A stretch of DNA of 64,000 nucleotides from Cardinalis cardinalis (Eukaryota > Chordata > Aves > Passeriformes > Cardinalidae), in contig JACDOX010000223.1 in assembly GCA_014549065.1 (NCBI GenBank), positions 1,034,722 through 1,098,721 on the forward strand, in the 5' to 3' direction. The notes below the pieces were generated by a model, which worked only from the letters and a program-made list of their open reading frames with translations, was not told the DNA's origin and made no database searches. Below, piece after piece: positions 1-12,142 of the stretch. Numbering within the stretch: position 1 is the stretch's first letter; the number at the start of each line of letters is the position of its first letter. Position numbers and translations under genes: made by a program.

Positions 1-3000
1 AATTTTGCAACGTTAGAAACTGAAGCTGAGAACAGAGGCAGACACAACAAGAAGAAATGGTTTTTGCCATTCTCTTCCTTTCACTGTAAGGTTTGTGGTA
101 CTGTTGTCCAGTTATTGCAGCTGAAGGAGCGTATCATATTATCAGACTCCGATGGGGTAGAGAACAAAAAAAANTTCTTTATTTTTTGGTTGACTTTTAC
201 TTTCTTTGCTTTTTATTTTACTTTATTTGTCATTAATGTAAATGAGGAGGTGAATATCTTGGCAGATTTGATGAATCCTGCTATCCATGCTAACTCTCTT
301 CAAACCCAAGAAATCATACTTTTAAAGGTGTAAGCAGGATTCAGTAATCCAAAACTAGTCTTCTACTAGGAAAAGTTGTATACAACTTCTGATACTCTAC
401 AGGAAGAAAAGTCTTCAAAAGTCAATACATACATATTTGATTCTTTCTTTTTTATATTAATTTGAACTTACTGTANCTTCATTATTTTCAAGAGGGTGGA
501 TTAACATGCTGTTTTATGCTTCTGTTTGAACTACACAAGTAGGCTTTGCTGACTGTTTCTTCTACTGTTGTGGTTCTTATCTAACGTAGCTCAAGAGCCC
601 ATTAAGAGCAGCTATTAACGAAAGCAAGAGAGCTCAGCCATCCCATTCACACACATTGTATTTTGTGAATGGTTTACTTGCATTTGGGATTTCTCATCTG
701 GTTTACTCATAGCCATGAGAACACATCTTTAGCAAGCATTGTTGTTTAAACTCCTTTTAGCTGCCACTCCCAGAATAGTTCAAACTGCATATCTGAGTAC
801 CACAGCTATCCAACAGTCTGGTCNTGTCAGGTAGACATTTTTTGGAAGGAAAAAATTATCTGAGTAAAGGATTTCTAGACAAGCACAAAACAAAACAAAA
901 ACAGGACAGCATCAAATGTAAAGGGATCAAGACAATGAAAGGACAACTTTTGTATTATTATTAAAAATTGTAGAACTGAAAAATTAAATTACAAAAATAA
1001 CATTAGAAAATTTAAATTATCCTTTCTTCTACTACTCACTGATCACATAAAGAGGGGTCTTACAGCATAAAGAATACCAAGTACAGGTATTTGCTGGTCA
1101 CCGTTCACCCATTTCAGTCTAATGGTTTTTCTTTTTAAAACTAGCTTAAATTCCCTTAGGCAAAGCCTGCACTATGTTTTTGCTGTTCCAGAAGCAAACT
1201 TTGTTGCTCCTGAGACTCCTCCTATTCATCTGACATCTCCTATTCATCATACTCAAGTCGGAATTTTGAAAAATAGCAGTAGGTAAAGAAATTACTGTCA
1301 CTGAAGAAAGAGAGGCGTGTACATGGTCTGCTACAAGAGAAATGAAGTAGCACTAAGAGCCGTTCACTTAAACCTTCTCAGTGGTAATGTTTCCCACTTG
1401 TGGCCATAACAGATTAAGAGCTCAAATAACCACAATCTAAGTCAATCTATCTTTAAAACAACTTTAGATTAATATTATGGAAGTATTCTAATTGGACTGA
1501 GATTTTGAGTGGATTACTTCAAATCAAGTCTTTTGGCTCCAATAAGCCTAGACAAATAAAAGCACTTTGATGTTGGTATTCATGTACACGCAAACCTTTA
1601 CTTAAAAATAATGTGTAAAAGTGTCTTGACATATTGCAGGTGTGCTGCGAGAATCTGCAGCTGAGGAGGAGAAACTTTTTTTCAAATTGCAGAACAGAGA
1701 AATACTGACAAGTGCTTTAGCATTTGCAAAAAGAAAAAGGAAAAACACGGTTACTGTCAGAGAGACAAGCCACACAGTTGCTTGCTTTAGAACACCATTT
1801 AACACCAGCACAGTTTCAGGCTGTAGTTTCTGAATCTGTTTGTGGAATGTGAAAGCAACTGCCAGTGTTCTGCATCTCACTGGGATCGGCTTCCTGAAGG
1901 GAGCCTCCACCTTGCGCTGCTNCAGGGCTGCCGCTGTCACTTTCTGGCTTCCAAGGCCGAAAAAACTGGATGAGCTAATGCTGCTCAGAACTCTCACTGT
2001 ATCCCTGCACTGTGCTGCTCAACACATCTGCTTCCAGCAATGTTGGGTGCAGACATAACTGTACTCCAGAACAAGCAGAGTCTATTTATTTGGGTCCTGT
2101 GTTGTATTTCATCTCTAGTGCCCACGTATCCTACTCCTGTGAACCACTCATTAGCAAACAAGTGGGAATTACTTGTGAACGTCTATGGTTGTCTTTAGAT
2201 CGTGCCCAGGAGGAAAACACTTCAGTGCATTATTTCAACAGGAAAGAGAAGTACACATAAACCAGACAAAACACATTACTGCATTTCTTAAAGCTAGTAC
2301 CCAGACCTTTGAAAAAAGATCGGCAGATGCAATGTGTTCTTTCAGTACCCATTAGTAACTGGTCAGTAACTTGCCACAGAAGGAGATTAAACCATAGTGT
2401 CTTTGTTGTTAAACCATATTTATCTGTTACTAAGGCTCTTGTGGAGTGAATAACTTCTAAAAATTACTTCCATTTTGTAGAAACACTCACATTCTTCCTT
2501 GCGACAGGATTGTTAACAGACATTTTACAGTTTCTTTTTGTGTGGGCTTCTGCCAGCATTTCAGCAAATCTGCATAAACTGGTATACAAGATATACATAT
2601 TTGTCATTTATTCTCACCCTTTTATATTTGTGGGCAGACTCGCTATAAAGAGCATTGGCCAAATGGGGGTACTTATTTGTTTAATAATTATTCTGACATC
2701 AAAAGAATAAGAAATTGCTCTCCAGCTGCTGTCATTGATGGTAAATTCATGGATATTCCCATTAGGGACGTGTCTCTGTTTGTGTATTATCACCTACCAC
2801 TGTGAAGAGTTGTTTACCACATCATTATCTTCTGTATTTCAGGACACTGGAATATTAATGTTGCCAATGAATCAGGGAGTCCTATTGGCCATAGCCTATC
2901 ATTAACCAGGGGGAGCAAAGGGCCATTTTTATGACCTTTGGCTTCTACCTGGGAATCTCTGAATAAACTAACTGAACATGTGGAGGCTTAATAACAACTT

Positions 3001-5274
3001 TCAGGAAGTTCTAGGATGCTAATTTTCATATTGATTGTATTTATTTATAGTCTGTAAGTTCCTTAATTGCATACTATCAGAAGACATGGCATTATGTGAA
3101 ATCCAGTCCAGCCTACTTCTCAAGAAAATACTTACAATGTGCCCCAAAGCTTAAAGACTACGCCTGGTAGAGATGTACAAACTGAAAAATACAGAGGATT
3201 AACTCCACTGCTTTCAATGACCATCAGCTTAGGACACCCAAATTGCCAGTGACACTGCAGATATTAGACATAGGACTTCCTAATGCCTGCCCCAAACTAT
3301 ACAGTAGCTTTGAAATACAGAATAAACAGGACAAAATGAATCCTGAAGCAAGTCAGATGCCTATACATGCTTCCTAGTTTCAGGCAGACTTATTTTTACA
3401 CAGTAAAATTCCTATAATGTAGAAATGCCCCATTGAAACCTTGTAGAAAATTATGGCAAAGAAGTAATCATTACTGAATACTCTCAGTAANAAATAGCAT
3501 GGGAAGAATGCATTCAGATTATTTTTGAGCTTTATTTGGCCACATATACAGTCAGTCAAAAACTCCTAGAAGTATTTCCCCTACATGTGATGTATTAATT
3601 AATGACACTATATAATGACACTAAGATATACTACAACATCCACATTACCAGCCAAATTAAAATCTGAGAAAATATTGGAAAAGTCAAGATACTAAATTAT
3701 ATTTAGCCTCCACAGTTACATACGTACAGGAAGCAGAGCAGAATCAAAAGCCCATCAGCAAAACATTGAATGCTTTATGCTTTTATTTATGAATCCTACA
3801 GAGAATATGTCTTAGAAAGGGAAAGTTTTCTGCAGCTCAGGTTACCACCATCATATTACATCAGTTATCTGCCTCTGATACTCAAAGCTCAGCCCAGCTC
3901 TGGGAAGGCCAAAGCAGAAAAAAAAGAGAAAAAAAAATGAAAATAAAAGAAAAAAAAAAAAAGTCATCTGCATCTTTACAAAACTAGGGCTCCAGAAGCC
4001 ACAGCATTTCACCTACAACCAAGTGCAATGATGCAAAATTGATTCAGGAATATTTGAATACTGGTCAGGCTTTGCTTTGCACCCTTACAGCAGAATACAG
4101 GGCTGCCAGTCCATTTCTTGGCTGACTACATACAGCTGAGAGCAGAAATAAAAACCTGGATTTGCTTCCAATAGATACCCTTGGACACAGCCCTAAGCAA
4201 AGGTTGGTGCTTAATCTTCCAGTGGGAGTCACAGGAGGTAATGTGTCCCAGAGCCACACCTCAGGGACCAAACTTAAATACATTATTTCCTCATTGCTGC
4301 AGGGGGGTAATAATTTACTCAATCAGTAGCATTGCCCATCATCTTGCAGCATGTGCGATTTGAGGCTTAGAACATGCTTCTCTTCCATGTTTTCTGCCTG
4401 TCCCTATGCTCTGAGAAGGTTGTGAATGTTGCCATGGAAGGTTGCCTGCACACAGAAGGGAATACAAGTGTGTAAGAGACAGTCTTTCTTCCACAATTAC
4501 TTTTGCAAGTGCCTAGTCCAGATAAGTCACCAGAGAACTGAATCTCCACCTGAATTTATTTAGATGTTTTCCACAAGACCTGTCAGTTCTGTATGGTACT
4601 TATTCACCTTTTCTGTATAATTTAGATTTACTTCTTCTTTGTAATTTGTTATTTTACCTAGCTGTACGCAAAGGAATAGAGGCAGTATTTATACCCTAGA
4701 AAAGGGTGATCAAATGAGGCTTGGAGAGAAGAAAAGCATACTTGCTCTGCTCCTTTTATTTGCTTCATATAAATAACCTCAAAAGAATTTATATGATGGA
4801 CTTTATTATGTGTAAAAATAGTCCAAAAATAGTTTGCAATATCTTAGGAAGAAATAATTATTGAAAAATTAAAGAGAAAGCTTATAAAACATTGCATACT
4901 CCACTCATGAAATAGTTGAAATCCTAGAAGTATTGATTGTATTGATTTAACTAAGGTTTTTTCCAAACTTAGCCAGATACCTTAGCATCTAGAAATTTGC
5001 CTTAGTTTTTGTTTTATCGGCTCCTTGCTTGGTGTTCACTTTGAAACTCATCAATTCATTAAAATTCTCCTTCCATAAAGAAAAACTTGCTTCTATTTTA
5101 CCAAAATACTTCAATTTTTTCTATTAACCTGAACTGAACTGATTTCTCTGACTTGTTTCTACTACTCAANACCTGCGACTAGTTTTAGAGTTTCTCATTC
5201 TCCTGAACTGCACTTCCTTTACAGACACGCAGAATGTGTTCCTGGGCAAAATTTGGCTCAAGTACAATGGGATT
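1..5274. other. Intergenic or intronic unique sequence
   Basis: No exon, RNA gene or recognisable transposon was found here. The open frames are short, lack protein-family motifs and are not flanked by convincing splice sites. The block is AT-rich. The only simple-sequence feature that stands out is an A-rich stretch at about 3918-3962, where runs of A are broken by single G or T bases. Single N bases occur at several places, including about 174, 476, 824, 1922 and 3491. An old, strongly diverged repeat could be present without my recognising it. Confidence 0.5.
3918..3962. repeat. A-rich low-complexity tract
   Basis: On the plus strand this stretch is almost all A, interrupted by isolated G and T. 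It could be an ordinary purine-rich simple repeat or the decayed tail of a retroposed sequence. No retrogene is recognisable directly upstream, so the first reading is preferred. Confidence 0.7.
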
Positions 5275-5799
5275 CAAAACTATCATTTCTTCTAGTCTCT
5301 TGTTGTGGCCCACTTGGAGTACTGCCTTCAGCTCTGGGATCCTTAGAAGAGAAAAGACATGGATATATTGGAGTGGGTCCAGAGGAGGGCCATGAAGATG
5401 ATCACAGGGACAGAACACCTCTCCAAGGAGAAAAAGCTGAGAAAATTTTAGCTGTTCAGCCTGTAGAAGAGAAGGCTTTGGAGAGAGCTTGTGGCAGTCT
5501 CCCAGTGCCTAACTGGGGCCTACAANAAATCTGGAAAGGGACTTTTTACAAGGGGATAATGATGGGACATGAGGTGGTGTCTTTAAGCTGAAGAAACATA
5601 GATTTGGATTGGATATTAGGAAGAAATTATTTGCTGTGAAGGGTAGTAAAGAACTGGAATATATTGTCCAGAGAAGTTGCAAATACCTTATCCCTGGAAG
5701 TGTTCAAGGCAACCTAGTTAGTGGAAGATATCCTGGTTCATAGCAGGTAGATGGAATTAGATTATTCTCAAGGTCACTTCCAACCCAAATTATTCTGAG
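5275..5799 (+). mobile_element. CR1 LINE fragment, 3' part
   Basis: This is a 5'-truncated copy of CR1, the dominant non-LTR retrotransposon of birds. The plus strand shows the usual order of the CR1 3' region: the stretch resembling 'ACTTGGAGTACTGCC' near 5308, 'AGAGGAGGGCCATGAAGATGATC' landmarks near 5381-5403, the 'AGGAAGAAATT' block near 5620, and the terminal 'TCACTTCCAACCC' block near 5776. It ends with a single short 'TATTCTGAG' tail unit. Only the end of the reverse-transcriptase ORF and the 3' UTR are represented, with many substitutions, so it cannot move. The 5' boundary is soft because similarity fades before 5290. Confidence 0.88.
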
Positions 5800-6620
5800 T
5801 CTTTTAAAGCCCAAGTAGTTCCTGAAATTTTGGTATACTGCTCTTGTCTTACCTAGGTGTGACTCCCTTCAAGATGCACTCTGTTCACTCACAATGAAAC
5901 AGAAGGTTTTAGGCCTTCCTTGTTCTTTCTATCAATCCCTTTCATTCTCTTCCTTATCTTATTCTTATCCTTTGAAACTTGAAAATGGCTGATGAGCTAA
6001 ATAATGCAGAGGGGGCATGAAATCTCAAGTGTGATATGGCAGGATGTTTTAAGTTCTAACCTAACAATACAACAATGGAAAAATATTTGGTCTGATATTA
6101 CAATTTAATTTCCTTCTAAAAGGAATAGAATTGTTATGAATAAACCTAGCTTCATTTAGTCATATATACGTTCATGTTTGTACCAGAACAAAATATACTT
6201 CAAATTGATGGAAATTGCTGTTTTACCTGTCATACAGACTTCATGGCAACTGGAAAACCAGTACAATTATGGTAATGCAATAGGTATGGAAAGTTATATG
6301 TATGCAAAATAGTTACGAAAGGGATTTGTAATCAATAGGTGAGGACAGGCTTTATAATTAGGTAATTTAGGATCTTGGTTTTTTAAAAAATATTTCTGCA
6401 GACTGCTGACCTCCATTAACAAGAATCAAGGAAGGACACCTTTTATGTATTTTCAAGAGCTTACCAACTTAGCTGAAGTGGGAGAACTTACAAGCCTGGG
6501 CATTGCTGGAGTAGGACCATCCTTAAGAAATGCACCTTAAATTGATCCAGTTCTGAAACTTCTTAATGTCTCAAGTAAAACACTGACCTCTTTCTGAATG
6601 TAAAATGTATACAATACATA
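5800..6620. other. Unique spacer between two CR1 copies
   Basis: About 0.8 kb of AT-rich sequence with no exon, LTR or CR1 similarity that I can see. It separates a plus-strand CR1 from the inverted repeat and minus-strand CR1 that follow. Confidence 0.5.
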
Positions 6621-6716
6621 CTTCCAACCCAAACTGTTCTATGATTCTATATTGCACATGAATTACAATAGTAATTCATGTGCAATATAGAATCATAGAA
6701 CAGTTTGGGTTGGAAG
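6621..6716. repeat. Perfect 46-bp inverted repeat with 4-nt loop
   Basis: Positions 6621-6666 are the exact reverse complement of 6671-6716, separated only by AATA (6667-6670). The right arm consists of about 19 bp of flanking sequence followed by the 3' end of the adjoining minus-strand CR1 (about 6689 onward). The left arm is a precise inverted copy of both. Single-stranded DNA or RNA from here would form a 46-bp stem with a four-base loop. It could arise from a fold-back template switch during repair or CR1 integration, or be an artefact of library preparation or assembly. The absence of mismatches implies it is young or artefactual. Confidence 0.95.
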
Positions 6717-7085
6717 GGACCTTAAAGACCACCTCATTCCAACCCTCTGCCACAGGCAGGGACACCTTTCACAAGACCAGGTTGTTCAGAGCCCCATTGA
6801 ACCTGACCTTGAACACTGCCAGAGATGAGACAACCACAGCTTCCCTGGGCAAGATATTCCAGTGCCTCACCATCCTCATAGGAAATAATTCTTTCTAATA
6901 TGGGGAAAAAGTCCCTCTCCAACTTTCTTGTAGCCCCCTTCATATAATGAAAGGCTGATCAAAGCTTGCTCTGGACTTTTCTCTCCTCAGGGCTCAACAA
7001 CCCCACTTCTCTCAGCCTGTCTTTCTNGGAGAGCTGCTCCAGCCCTCTGACCATTTTCATGGCCCTTATCTAGACTCACTAGCAC
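6689..7085 (-). mobile_element. CR1 LINE fragment, 3' part
   Basis: Read on the minus strand this is the last roughly 400 bp of a CR1 element. On the plus strand it opens with the CR1 3' end ('AATCATAGAACAGTTTGGGT' at 6691-6710), then the block with GGGACCTTAAAGACC, a stretch matching the 'CCAGTGCCTCACCATCCTC' part near 6860, and a C/T-rich 'TCTCCTCAGGGCTCAACAA' part near 6983. It stops near 7085, so it is 5'-truncated as usual. It contains no intact ORF. The terminal bases take part in the perfect inverted repeat on its left. Confidence 0.93.
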
Positions 7086-10000
7086 TGGTTTTATTTGGCT
7101 TATATCAGTGACCAGAAAAAAAGTACAAAATAGTCTTTATTTTGGTGTATAATTCACTTCAGGTATAAATCTAGATACACAAAGTACAGTTGGATGAGTG
7201 GAATGTTCTTCCATTTATTTGTCTTTCTCCAAGCACCTAAATTCTTTCCCCATATCAGACTTGGTGCATGACAGGAAGTAGTAGATTAAACTTTGCCTGA
7301 TCTGATAGCACATAATGGACTGGTAACCTTGAAACCAAGATTCTTCCATTAGGTAGATCATCATATCCCTGTTCAAATTCCAGTAAGACAGAATTTTCTT
7401 TATTCACTTGCTGTCTTGTGATGAGCAGATGTCAAACTCGAACCATTAGTGTTCTGCTTTAAAGCTTCTCTCTTATAGAGGTGTAAAAGGGAAAACATAT
7501 TGTTAGGCTATAATCACTCTACTATTTGGGTTTCTTTTTTTGGGGGGGTGGGGGGCAGGGTTGTTAAGTTTAACTACCTGAAGTACATGAGTTTGGATGA
7601 GAAGAAGAAGAAGTAAAATTCAACACAGAGTGTGCTGAATTGACAGAATATAGTCCTCTGGGGGAGCACCTACAGCTACAGTTATACTATGAAAAATGGC
7701 CTGGAGTAGAAGAGGTTAGGCCAGAGGGAGAAAAGATTGAATAAAATTATAAATATTATTTTGTATTTTATGCTGAATGTATGCATTATGTTGTCTGCAA
7801 CAATTAACGTGTTTTATTGCTGACAATTGTCACACTGCAGGGAAGCTGGATGTCTCCATGAAGGACTAAGCTTGAGAAGCAGTGGGATGGCAAATTAAAG
7901 TGGTGATAAAGGAAGTAAAGTCTTGCTGGCAAGAGATCTTTTTCTGATCTAAGATACTTAGAATCTGGGCTCACACAGAAAGTGAAATCAGATTAGGATG
8001 AGGCGCATCTTCATATTTTAAAGATAAGATGACTTAAAAAAAATCTTTGCTAAACTTTTATTTCTGAATACCCAGACATGCTGTCCCTAAAGGGATTTAC
8101 CTACAAGTATTGGAATTTGACTTGTAATTCCACCAATGGAAATGACAGTGTTCCATATATTCTTACCTGGCTATCTGCCCTACAGGATACAAGATCACAC
8201 CAGTACACAGTGGGAGCTGGTCAGGCTCAAACAGATCTGTCCAGCACATTACAACATAAATTTATATCCCTCTGTAATATCTGCCTGCTCTTCCTCACTT
8301 GCTAGTAATTTTTCTGAAGTAAGGTCATATGTCCCAGAGTTCTACTTAGATCATCTGTCATTAGTCCAAATGTCTCACATGTAAGGGGAAAACATACTCT
8401 GTAAAACAAACCTTATCTTATAAGTTCATCATGAAAGAAAACTAATAAACATGACTAACAAGAGCTCAATCTGATTTGNATAGAATAGTCCAACACAGGA
8501 ATTCACTAACTCATTATTTAATTAATGAAGTTTGTAACTCAGATGTTCTATAAATCATAACTTGTAACTCATGCACCTATGAACAAAGTAGTTACCTAGC
8601 TGATGGTGAGAATGCTCATCCTTCCTCCTTCTCCATGATGCAGACACTCCCTATATTCCACCAAAAAGCATGAAAACTGAAAGCCCAGCNGCTGCTGGAT
8701 CCACCTCAAACTTTTGAGGGGTAAGCTGATGTATTTATATCTTCCAGTTTGGAAATCTGGCCTATTTCCATGCATTTTTACTGGATTCTGAGGAAACTTC
8801 CAGAAAACTGCTGATGCAAGGATGCTGCAGGAGACCATAANCTGTAGGTGATAGTGGCTGCACAATTACCTTTATCCATTTCTGCCTAATCATATCCTGC
8901 CTACGTGTTGCTCTCATTCTGAGCTAATGGCACTGCTCCCAGCATGGTCTTAGCATGAAGTCTAATTTTGGCTGTGTGACAGCCAAAATTTGAGCAAGAT
9001 TTGAGTGAACAGTCACGTTCTATTTAGACACATTTTTCTGATCATTATTTTGCTGTCAGTGGTTGGGCTACTCAAAGAAAGGTCTACATATTTCTCTACT
9101 TCAGACATAAAAATGATTTGTGAAAAAAAAATAAAAACAAAAGTTCTGGACATCATTTTTAGAAATGGAACTCCAGCAGATATTCTTCCTTTTTCCTAGC
9201 AAACTGTATTTACTCTTTAGAAACAGAGTCTAGCAATATGCAGCCTAATGGCATTTAATTCATGGCTATTTTCATTACCAATTGGTGTTGGTGAGTGCAA
9301 TACTTGCAATGTAGATGTAGATGAAAATATATGATTTTAAGCATAATAACTGAACAGTTTTGTGTAACTTTCCTCCAGAAGAAAAACTGTTCGAACTGGC
9401 CTGTTCTTAATAATGATTGTGCCATTCTGCAAATTTGTTTTATAAATTCTCAAGCATGCAAGTTAAAGAAATGAGAAATGTTCATTAGAGCATGCTCTCT
9501 TGTCTCTGCAGAACCATTATTGTACTTGCAGTCCGCTTGTATATCTAAATATGGGGTTTTATTACAGGGAGCCAAATTAGTATTTTTTTCAGCACTTGAG
9601 AGATCTCACTTCCTTTTTCCTCCATTTTCCTTGTCTAATGACACACTGTTTTCATCATCAGTTAATGCTGGCACTTTTATGCTTATACTGTGAAATTATT
9701 CAAGCTAAACACACATATTTTTGCTCAGTTAGTGAATTGAGTCATATTAGCATGTGATCAAACAAGTAGTGCCAAAAGCTGGGAAGAGGCAACTACACAA
9801 TTGAGAGCACAGAGACAGAGATATCAGCTGCAAGGTGATGCCAGTCCAGACACACACATAAACACACACAATCTCCATGAAAATTTACTATTACTGAACT
9901 TCTTGTTGTGGGCAAAGGTATTACTGGAGCAAAGCACTGTGTTGTTGATTTTACTATCACACATCATGGCTAGATATTTTTTGCATTAAAAAATCTTGTC

Positions 10001-11681
10001 TAGATTTGGATAGAATTTGTTTCACTTTCTTTACAACAACTGCCAACAGCATTCAAGTTGATCCCTGCCAGTTTATTTTGGAATACACTTCATGTAATCC
10101 AATACTGTGTCAGTAATTTTTTCCTAAAAAATGGGAAAAAAACTTGTAGTCATTTGTGCTGATTATAAAGAGCTTAGATGGGGTAAAGCAGAGGGAAAGA
10201 GCTTTTATTGTTAATGGGACCAACTGTTGAAAAAAATATTCAACATAGAGAAGCAGAGTTACACAAAGCACCCAGCAGCTTCCTTGGCTTATTAAAGAAA
10301 TGCACATAAAATACAACAGTTAATAAGGTATTTAGTGAGTGTGTCTCCCGAAATGTTGATAATAAATTTTCATAAACAAGATAATGGGCTAAAACTCTTC
10401 ATTTGCCTTCCCATAGATGACTTCTTAAAGCTCAATCCTCTCTAAGGACTTGAGGTCAAGGTCAACCTTTTATANCTTTTAAGTGCTATATATGTCACAG
10501 TGTAGCACAACTACTGTACTATTTTCAGGGCAAAGAGCAGAGAACAGACCTGTGCTGAGCAGTGAGGAGATAGCACATTGCAACCTTAATAAAGTTAAGG
10601 TAGGCTCTGCCCTTCCAGAATTGTGATAGCTGAGTCTATGCTGTTCCTGGGGAAGAAGAAGAATTACTTATTTACCAGCACTGACATGAATAAGCATGTT
10701 CCCTAAGAGATGCATTCCAGGAAATATTTGAAGTCTGAAATTACAAGCAGATTTGGATTAGTTATGGAAAGTTTACACTTTTATCCCATATCCTTCTGAT
10801 ATATATGCTCAAAAAACCAAGATGACACAATATATAAGCATTGCAGTATAGAATACCTCTCTGCAGCACAGGGTACAGACTTTCCAAGATATTTATTCTA
10901 ACCGAAAACTACTTGGCCAAGGGGTCAGCATTATGGCTACCTCAGTGTAAAGCTCTGTTGTTGTGTAATTATTCTAACTGCAAAGCACGGAGAGAGAGTG
11001 GAGCCTGAGCCAGTGTCAGTCAAGGCTCATATTTTTGTATGGCACCGAGCTGCCCTCTGTAGACACACCAGCTTACTCAAAACTAGCTCTAGCTTCATGT
11101 GTAAGGCTGCCCTCTGTGATGGAGACATACCCAAAGTTTCAGGTTTTGGACAGAAGGGTCTGCTTTACCATCCAAATAAGGTTCCATTGCACTGCACTGT
11201 TATCTGGGGGAGCCTATTGCCCACGTAACAAGCCATTTATCAAGTACACCATGGAAAGCACCATGTTGCAAGTTCATCTCAGCTTGCTGTTTGAAGCAGT
11301 ACAACCCAAGCACTTAAAATAGTCCTAAGGGAGTCAGGGACTCATTAGACATGAGAGAAGTCATGTTGCATGTATTTACTGGTAATAACCAATTATTCAG
11401 GCAGCATTAACTTACTCATAGCTGAGATAAAGCAGATAAGTGGATGGGCACAGCATTTCAAAGGAGTTCTCATAGTCCACTAGCTCAGCACATTACTTGT
11501 TCTGGTAAAATACATGAACCATCAGTCCAGTGGAAATATGAGCGATATAAACCATGGAAGCCTGAAAGTCTACTGGTGAGAGAGCAACAGCAATCCCCTG
11601 GAGAGATCACCTTAAGTTCTGGGCATTCCTCACAGCTCAGGGTGAGAAAAGAACCTTTCCCCATGCTGCTCTGCAGCACTA
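7086..11681. other. Unique, gene-free sequence
   Basis: I see no exon, CR1 or LTR in this 4.6-kb block. A G-rich run at about 7539-7558 is the only striking composition feature. The open frames near 8078-8384, 8596-8865 and 10998-11322 have no recognisable domain, and adjacent frames are equally open, so they are treated as chance. Confidence 0.45.
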
Positions 11682-12142
11682 TGTTAATTTGTCCCAGTTC
11701 TGTTCTCCCCATTGGCCCGTTGGCCTTCCCTATGCCTTTTACCCTTATATGTTCATGTTCTAGTAAGTTCTCCACTCTGTGTAATCCTATTGGTGTGTAA
11801 CCCTGCCCATCCACCCTGGCATTCCCTATTAGTCCCTTCCCTGTGTACTGCTCCTGAGCCCTCAGACCATTGGATCCCTGATGCTGTTCTCCACCCGCTC
11901 TTTTCCTGTATTTATACCCTGGATCCTCCTTTGTTCCCTCTCTTTGGCTCCTGGACCCCTTCAGCAATGGACTCTAATAAACTCTTGTTGGAACTCCATG
12001 CCTGGACCCTCCTGTGTCTTCACTGTTGAATTGCTGCCTCTGTGGATGTGGGTGTGTGCTAGTGCTCTCATGACTCCTACCCGCTGGCACAAGATGCTCT
12101 TGGGGAAGGTTGTGCCCACCACCACTGCAGACCATAACAACA
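11682..12142 (+). mobile_element. Solo LTR of an endogenous retrovirus
   Basis: A block of about 460 bp with LTR architecture: it starts TGTTAA, has CCATTGGCCC boxes near 11709, a TATA-like TATTTATA at 11909-11916, a polyadenylation signal AATAAA at 11976-11981, then a GC-richer R/U5-like stretch, and ends at ACAACA. The five bases before it (CACTA) and after it (GACTA) differ at one position, consistent with a slightly decayed target duplication. No gag, pol or env follows, so it is read as a solo LTR left by recombination between the two LTRs of a provirus. A 160-residue minus-strand open frame inside it is incidental. The exact ends and the retroviral class are uncertain. Confidence 0.72.

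Noticed and set aside
11485..11967. 160-codon minus-strand open frame
   Set aside because: Largely inside the LTR at 11682-12142, with a competing plus-strand frame and no domain. LTRs often hold chance open frames.
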